Below, piece by piece: positions 57,201-64,000 of a DNA stretch of 64,000 bases. Source of the DNA: Rugalucina vietnamica (lineage: Eukaryota > Mollusca > Bivalvia > Lucinida > Lucinidae); NCBI GenBank assembly GCA_964017185.1, contig OZ024878.1, positions 12,843,351-12,907,350 of the forward strand, read 5' to 3'. A program made the position numbers and the translations under genes. Numbering within the stretch: position 1 is the stretch's first letter; each line of letters opens with the position of its first letter. The notes beneath the pieces are model-generated. The model did no database searches, had not been told where the DNA came from, and was given only the letters and a program-made list of their open reading frames with translations.

Positions 57201-58214
57201 CAGCTCCATTTCATAAGTTTAGTACATACCGATTTATAATGTTTCATAAGTAATGGCATAGCAGTACCCGTACATGAAGCTTGGCCAAATGTTATTGGGT
57301 GTTTGCAGATTTGAACGGATTTTTTTATGTCAAACTTAATACATAAAACTATTCACTGATTGTAACATTTAGATTTTAATCAATTGATTTATCAATGGTA
57401 ACACATTAAAATGACGAAATATCATAACTTCACCGAAACAAATATCAACTTTAGCATTGGTTTCATACACTTCAAGAAAGTTTTAACCAAAAACAGATTA
57501 TATCGTTAAATTGGCATATCACCTGGCATACTACACCTAACATAATATTTGATCTACCCTGTGTATATTCAACTAATCAAGTTTATTGAAGCTTGAAATA
57601 TTGCACCCAAATAGCCGTGGTACACCAAATTATACAATCAATCAGCGTTTGTTACATAATTACACACACAACCGTTTGTTTTTACAAATAACACTGCTCT
57701 TACAGTTGAATATAAATATTTGATCCAAAGAAAGCCGCTCGAAAAGGTATTGAGACACAAAATGGCGAAACGACAGTTCAAACAAGGTAAGGCAGTCTAG
57801 TAGGATGCAAGATTTCAAGCTTCAATAACCGCGACTGTACATAGGGTAGACCAAATATTACATGTATGTAAGGTGTATTCTCATGGACGCTCTGTCATGT
57901 TATTGGAATAATAAATTTTTAGTTCAAGCTGTCCTGTAATGTGAGAAATCAATGTTAACATTGATATTTGTGTCACAGAAGTTATGTTATTTCATTCATC
58001 GTATTTTATGTGTTATTATCTCTTTATAAATCAATCAAAATCTAAATTGTTACAATCAGTGAATAATTCTATGTTTTAGGATTGACTTAGCGAAATCTGT
58101 TCAAATCTGCAAACACCCAATAAAATTTGGCCAAGCTTCAAGTATGGAAACTGCTATGCCATTACATATGAAATGAAACAAATCGGTATGTACTAAACTT
58201 ATGAAACGGAGCTG
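57201..58214. mobile_element. 1-kb MITE with ~420-bp inverted arms, TA duplication
   Basis: CAGCTCCATTTCATAAGTTT at 57201 and its near-complement ending GGAGCTG at 58214, flanked by TA. The arms stay alignable to about 57620 and 57795 (TTGAAGCTTGAAATATTGCA against GATTTCAAGCTTCAATAA), leaving a ~175-bp loop. Confidence 0.8.
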
Positions 58215-58688
58215 TAATTGTTTAGCAACAATAGCAGCAAGTTTCATCTGAACAGCATATAAAATGGTGCCGGTTAAAAGAATCCCTACATTTAGAAATT
58301 TAGAAATTGCAATTGGTCATGCATAATGTATATAATTTTCATTTCTTTTCAAAATAGTGCTAGTGTACAATCTATTAGATCTATATACTACAAAGTCATG
58401 TTGTTTGGGAAGTATTTTACTGGCACCATTTAAATGATTCAGAAATCAAAATTATATACGGTACATCATTTGTTACATTGCAAAATTTCTTAAATATTCA
58501 AATTCATCTTGAGTTGTGTCAACTTTGAAAAGACTGTTTTGTCTTCTTCTCTTTTTTTTTTTTTGTTGTTATTTTTTTTTTTTTTTTTTTTTAAATTATA
58601 TTCAATTGCATATAATACAATGGGGTTGGGTCACAAGTGCTCACCACATTAGTTACGACCCTTCCCCTAAAATAGGGGTTGGGGAAAA
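58215..58688. other. Unassigned sequence with T-rich tract
   Basis: Long T runs at 58551-58594; no gene. Confidence 0.45.
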
Positions 58689-60044
58689 AAAGTACAAGTA
58701 GGCAAAGATCAGGAAAAGGCGCAATCAGAAAAAGACTCCCACTCCAAAAACCAAGGTGGGAAAAAACCAAACTAACAATCAGGTACTTATACCATGAAAA
58801 CATTTCGTAAGCCGAATGAGCAGCTATTTTCCCAATAGGTGGCCACTCAGTTACCTTAACTTAACTAAAAATATGCAAACATACATAAGGCGCCAACAGC
58901 ACAAAAATATTTTAAACACCAAGACATAAAACAAAAAGAAACACCACAGAAGTATCGACTTGGAACTATCAGTAACACAAAGTTACTTGCGGGTTTAAAT
59001 CGATTTTACACGGCCGTAACCTCACCCTCAGCTTCTGCAGTGGTTCATAATATTTAGTTAGTTCTTCGGTCCTTGTGGTGAATCTCTAACTAGTAAATGA
59101 ATCATCAAGAACAAACAAATAAATCATGATAAACATCCTGATGAATCACAAGAACTCCGCGGAGGTCGATATCGCACCTGCATCGGGCAAAGTCAATAGA
59201 CCGTGAAATATAGTTCACGGGCACCGGGTCAAGGTGCGTGGTTGAAGGGCATGTCAAGGACAATTACTATGCAAGGTTTCAGACTCGCAGCTATCTCTGA
59301 TGTCGAGAAAACCAAACTTTGAAGTAAAAATTTTCAAAGTCAGTGGACCGTGAAATATAGGTCAAGGGCACCGGGTTAAGGTGCGTGCTTGAAGGGTATG
59401 TCAAGGACAATTACTGTGCAAGGTTTCAGACTTGCAGCTATTTCTGATGTTGAGAAAAACAAACTTTGACGTAAAAATTATCAAAGTCAGTGGACCATGA
59501 AATATAGGTCAAGGGCACTGGGTTAAGGTGCGTGCTTGAAGTGTATGTCAAGGACAATTACTATGCAAGGTTTCAGACTCACAGCTATCTCTGATGTCGA
59601 GAAAACGAAACTTCGACGTAAATGTTGACAAAACTTCGACGTAAAAAAATTTCAAAGTCAGTGGACTGTGAAATATAGGTCAAGGGCACTGGGTTAAGGT
59701 GCGTGCTTGAAGGGTATGTCAGGGACAATTACTATGCAAGGTTTCAGACTCGCAGCTATCTCTGATGACGAGAAAACCAAACTTCGACGTAAATGTTGAC
59801 GGACGGACGGACGAACGGACGGATGGACGGACGAACGGACGGACGGACAGAAATTTGGACTCCTATATCGCACCCTGCTATAAGCAGGTGCGATAAAAAA
59901 CCAGGACTCACAGATTCAGTAAGCTGCCCGACGATGGAGATCCCTGGGCGCCAAATAACTTACTAACTCCGGAGCTAAAGAAAAACATCAGTTGGACCCC
60001 GGTGGGCCAAGCAACAGACAAGAAGCTCCGGCCCCAAAGGACTG
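58689..60044 (-). mobile_element. R1 3' UTR copy split by R6
   Basis: Minus-strand R1 from its 3' end (AAAGTACAAGTAGGC at 58689) to ATGATGAATCA (59148), resuming at AAAACCAGGACTCACAG (59897) and running to CGGAGC...CCCCAA (60044). This split gives exact R6 boundaries. Confidence 0.7.
59149..59896 (+). mobile_element. R6 hairpin-ended element with ~150-bp tandem core
   Basis: CAAGAACTCCGCGGAGGTCG then ATATCGCACCTGC at the start; ATATCGCACCCTGC, TATAA, GCAGGTGCGATAA at the end. Core of ~148-bp units (GTGAAATATAGGTCAAGGGC at ~59200, 59350, 59497 and 59669). A (GGACGGAC)n run at 59798-59848 precedes the 3' hairpin. Inserted in R1 with no obvious target duplication. Sequence-unrelated to R5 but identical in plan. 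Confidence 0.75.
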
Positions 60045-60050
60045 TTACAA

Positions 60051-60780
60051 CAAGAAGGCCGCAGAGGTCGATATCGCACCTGCATCGGGCAAAATACTTA
60101 AATGTGAAATATAGGTCGAATGCACCAGGTCAAGTTTTGCGCTTAAAGGGTATGCCAAGGACAACAACTATCCAAGGTTTCACACTCACAGCTATCACAG
60201 GTGCAGAGAAAACCTAACTTTGACGTAAAAATTTACAAAGTCTATGGACCGTGAAATATAGGTCAAGGGCACTCGGTCAATGTGCATGCTTGAAGGGTAT
60301 GTCAAGGTCAATTACTATGCAAGATTTGAGACTCGCAGAGCTAGATCACAAGTGCAGAGAAAACTTAACTTCAACATAACAAAGTCATTAACAAAGTCAC
60401 TGGACAGTGTAATATAGGTTAAGGGCACTTGGTCAAGGTGCGTGCTTGAAGGGTATGCCAAGGACAATTAATTGCATGTACTATGCAAGGTATCACACTC
60501 ACAGCTGTCACTGATGCAGAGAAAACCAAGCTTCAACATAAAAATTAACAAAGTCAATAGACTGTAAAATATAGGTCAAGGGCACTGGGTCAAGGTGCAT
60601 GCTTGAAGGGTATGTCAAGGACAATTATTATGCAAGATTTTAGACTCGCAGCTATCACTGATGTAGAGAAAAAGAAACTTCAACGTAAATGTTGACAGAC
60701 GGACGTACAGACGAACAAACGGATAGACGAACAGAAATTTGGACTCCTATATCGCACCCTGCTATAAGCAGGTGCGATAA
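60051..60780 (+). mobile_element. R6 hairpin-ended element, second copy
   Basis: CAAGAAGGCCGCAGAGGTCG at the start; the same 3' hairpin, ending GGTGCGATAA. Four ~150-bp core units; a degenerate GACGGACG tract at 60698-60730. It adjoins the same R1 copy. Confidence 0.75.
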
Positions 60781-61286
60781 TAAAAATATTATTAAATTTT
60801 CTCTAATTTGTACAAGCTAAGACTGTAACTATGCTTTCTCCCATGCTATAAGTCCCACAGGATTAACTGAGTTGCATCATTTTACATATGTGAATTTGTG
60901 AAAACAAAGGCACAGATCAACTCCTTTGTTTTCTCTTCACAGATAGTACAATACTTCTCAATCTGAAATTTCAAGCATCTAGTTTTCTTCTGTTACTGTA
61001 CAGGCTTTTTTTTGTCTCCAAAGACAGCTTGCTTTTCTAATGATGCTGCTCGGCTCGATTATATATACATATATATATATGTTCTATATACTCACATAAT
61101 TCAGGACACACAGGAGTTGTGAAGATATGGTCAGATCTTTTAGCCTCAGCATCAAAGTGGCAATGGAATATTTTACTTATAACTCTAGTCAGGTCTCCTG
61201 TGACATGCCGACTGTTTTCCAGATCTGGAAATATAATTCAAATTGCCTTTTTTTAAATTGTGACGCATAATGAAACTGATCTCAAA
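60781..61286. other. Eroded R3 and low-complexity sequence
   Basis: 60894-61050 has AAAACAAAGGCACAGATCAAC...GTTTTCTCTTCACAGATAG, a worn R3. A TA-rich run lies at 61062-61080. Confidence 0.4.
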
Positions 61287-63620
61287 CCAGAGGACCATTG
61301 GTCCTGAGAACGCTCACCTGAACCCTCACCTTGGAGCATTTAGCCATAATGAAATGACCTTGACCTTGAATACTCACCTTTATTGGGAAGCATAAGTTGC
61401 TATAGCAACATTACAAGTTGCCATAGCAACCACAGTTCTTATCCAACTGGAACAATTTTAATAATTTATGTAAAGGCTTATGTCAGAAACATGCACATAC
61501 CAAGTACAGGCTTCATCCCCTCATAGTTTCTGAGGAGAAGATTTTTTTAATATTTTATTAATAGTTACCCTTTATCAGCCCCACAGCAGCAAATCAGTAT
61601 TATCGATTGTGAAGAAAGTCATATGAAGCTAAAATAGTGGACTACCCAATAAACATTTCTGCAGAAACAAAATTCAAATATCTGCAAAGAGAAAAAAAAA
61701 ATCTGCAACTTTCATTTTTTCCCATTATATAACGACGTCAATAAAAACGCCTCATCAACAAGTAGCCCAAGGGCAATGATCGCTCAGCTGAGAGTCAACA
61801 AGTACAGTCACTGGACAAAGTGTGTTTTTTTTTGTTGTTGCTTTTTGTTTGTTTTTTTTTGAAGATCTGATCAAAATTGAAGATGCTGGAGTGGCCACAA
61901 CACTAAAAATTGATTTTTCAAACATTCAAGGGCAGCTAACTCCGCAGTCCAGGGTCCAATCTGACTCAAATTCAAACTCATCCAAGATGTTATGGTTATC
62001 CTTGTTTCTTCCAAGAATGAAGAAGATCCCATCAAAATTAAAGGCGCTTGGTCTAAGAGTGGCCACAATACAAAATATTCAAACACTATAAAGGGCAGCT
62101 AACTCCACAGTCAGAGGTCAGATCTGGCCGAAATTCGAACTCATCCGAGATATTGTAGTTATTCTTGTAACCTGCAAGAATGCAGAAGGTCCACTGAAAA
62201 ACAAAGATTCTAGAGTGGCCACAACACAAAATATTGATTTTTCAAACACTCAAGGGTAGATAACTCCGCAGTCAGAGGTCGGATCTGGTCGAAATTCAAA
62301 CTCATCCAAGATATTGTAGTTATCCATGTTACCTGCAAGAATGAAGAAGATCCACTGAAAAACAAAGATGCTAGAGTGGCCACAACACAAAATATTGATT
62401 TTTCAAATACTCAAGGGCAGATAACTCTGCAGTCAGAGGTCGGATGTAGTCGAAATTCGAACTAATCCAAGATTTTATAGATGTCTTTGTCACTTCCAAA
62501 AATAAAGAAGATCCGAAGAAAAATGAAGGCGCTAGAGTGGCCACAACACTAAATATTGATTTTTCACACAGTCAAGGGCAGATAACTCTGCAGTCAAGGT
62601 TCGGATCTGGCTGAAATTCAAACTCATCCAAGATGTTATAGATGTCCTTGATACTTTTAAGTATGAAGAAGATCTGATCAAAATTAAGGCGCTAGAGTGG
62701 CCACAACACAAAATACTGATTTTTCAAACACTCAAGGGCAGATAACTCCGCAGTCAGAGGCTGGATCTGGTCGTAATTCGAACTCATTCGAGATGTTATA
62801 GATCTCCTTGTTACTTCTAAGAATAAGGAATATCTGAATAAAAATGAAGGCGCTAGAGTGGCCACAACACAAAATATTGATTTTTCACACAGTCAAGGGC
62901 AGATAACTCTGCGGTCAAGGGTCGGATCTGGCAGAAATTCGAACTCATTCTGAGATGTTATGGCCATCCTTGTTACTTCCAAGTATGAAGAAGATCTGAT
63001 CAAAATTGAAGGCGCTAGAGTGGCCACAACACAAAATAATGATTTTTCAATCACTTATGGGCAGCTAACTCCACAGTCAGAGGTCGGATCTAGCTGAAAT
63101 TCGAATCTAGTTGTCCTTGTTACCTGCAAGAATGAAGAAAATCCACTGAAAAAATAATGGTACTAGCTATAGTAGCCACAACATTTTTCCCTTTATAAGT
63201 CTATGGGGATTTTTCCAGACGCTCAAGGGCAGAAAACTCCGCAATCTGAGGTCGAACCTAGCCGAAATTCGAACTCATCCGAGATATTATGGTTGCCCTT
63301 GTTATTCCCAAGAATGAAGAAGATCCAATCAAAAATGAAGTTGCTAGAGTGGCCACAACATTTTCCCCATTATAACTCAATGGGAGCTATCTGTTGCCAT
63401 GGAAACCAGAGTTCTGATCCCACCTGGCCCAAAACCTAATGCAACCTTTCCACCTCCTCAATGATGCTTCAGATTAAATTTGATTGCGATTGGCCTTGTT
63501 GTCTTAGAGATATTCAAGATTGAAAGTGTGAATGCACGGACGGACGGACACACCCACGGACGCCAGCTCGACTACCATACTATAAGCTCACCTTGTGAGC
63601 CTTCGGCTCATGTGAGCTAA
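61287..63620 (+). mobile_element. R5 element with ~160-bp tandem core
   Basis: CCAGAGGACCATTGGTCCTG and CGCTCACCTG at the start; AAGCTCACCTTGTGAGCC...GGCTCATGTGAGCTAA at the end. The core has about nine ~160-bp units (AGGGCAGATAACTCCGCAGT marks near 61929, 62091, 62246, 62414, 62575, 62738, 62897, 63059 and 63227), each with CTAGAGTGGCCACAACAC. This core is unrelated to the ~460-bp core at 39300. (GGAC)n at 63537-63549. Confidence 0.7.
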
Positions 63621-64000
63621 TAAAATTAACAGGTGGCTCTCTCGCTTAATTAGTGACGTTTAGATGAGATGTATCTGTCTACCCAGGTGTTGGCGGCGAC
63701 GCACATCGTCCACAACCTTATCATATTGATTAACACCTTACTATCGGCTAAAATACAATCAGGGTGGACATTTCACAAAATACATGTTATACGCCAGTAT
63801 TTTGCCCTGGTGCACTCCTAGAATGAAGTTATTGTCATAGCTATATAGGAAATTTCACAACCTTTCCAGTGATATATAGTATATGTGGGTTATTAGTAGA
63901 GGAACGGTTTACTGCCTAGTCAAAAGGCTAAAATTGGGCCATAAAGTTTCACTTCAAAATTTCTATTATTTTACAAGGCACAAGCTATTATAATTTCATT
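63621..64000. other. Unassigned sequence
   Basis: Nothing recognised to the window edge. Confidence 0.4.

Overview
The window looks like nuclear DNA from a metazoan, most likely a bivalve mollusc. It is AT-rich and packed with nested, short, intron-like transposable elements. There are no bacterial-style gene rows. Several repeat families here (a 3' hairpin reading CTCACCTG...CAGGTGAG, a reverse-transcriptase tail with YGVYISQLIRFARVC, tRNA-derived SINEs) are ones I associate with bivalve genomes. The species cannot be named from the sequence alone.

Layout. 1-3150 holds a minus-strand Ty3-type LTR retrotransposon (pol runs off the left edge, then gag, leader, primer-binding-like site and promoter-like LTR sequence). 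About 3157-11367 is one composite transposon ('T-A') with ~110-bp terminal inverted repeats. It carries a LINE reverse transcriptase split in two by a ~4-kb satellite-bearing insert, plus several copies of a second retroelement tail ('R1'). About 20997-24745 is a second copy ('T-B') that lacks the LINE and the long R1 insertion, so it acts as a paralogous empty site. 11.5-15.1 kb holds a zinc-finger ORF and another R1 copy. 15.1-18.9 kb is a decayed Ty3 integrase/RNase H gene split by a 3.2-kb foldback element, whose interior is filled by a spectacular array of the palindrome GGATATCC. 24.8-39 kb is a landscape of MITE-like foldbacks (families R2, R3, R4, mariner-like) and SINEs. It also holds two of the three exons of a possible host gene. 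39.3-43.1 kb and 52.6-63.6 kb are dominated by tandem-repeat-bearing, hairpin-ended elements (R5 and R6) that resemble Helentron-associated non-autonomous elements. 44.8-46.2 kb and 56.5-57.1 kb are further foldbacks made of short palindromic words.

How things fit together. The only candidate for a cellular gene is a three-exon, minus-strand reading frame (48473-48312, 34157-34023, 31449-31343). All junctions are phase 1, the start looks like a signal peptide, and the predicted length is about 133 residues. Everything else is mobile DNA or unassigned. The most unusual signal is a recurring design. Four unrelated-looking foldback elements (7145-7855, 15287-18480, 44815-46245, 56539-57146) each have a 3-bp TAA-like target duplication, share T-C-A/T-C-A-C at positions 9-14 of their inverted repeats, and have interiors built from element-specific short palindromic words. 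Other palindromic-word arrays (GGATATCC, CCATGG, CCTAGG/AAACCTGGTTT, GTCCGAC) sit elsewhere in the window.

All family names R1-R7 and T are labels used here only. Homology statements rest on recognition by eye, not on searches.
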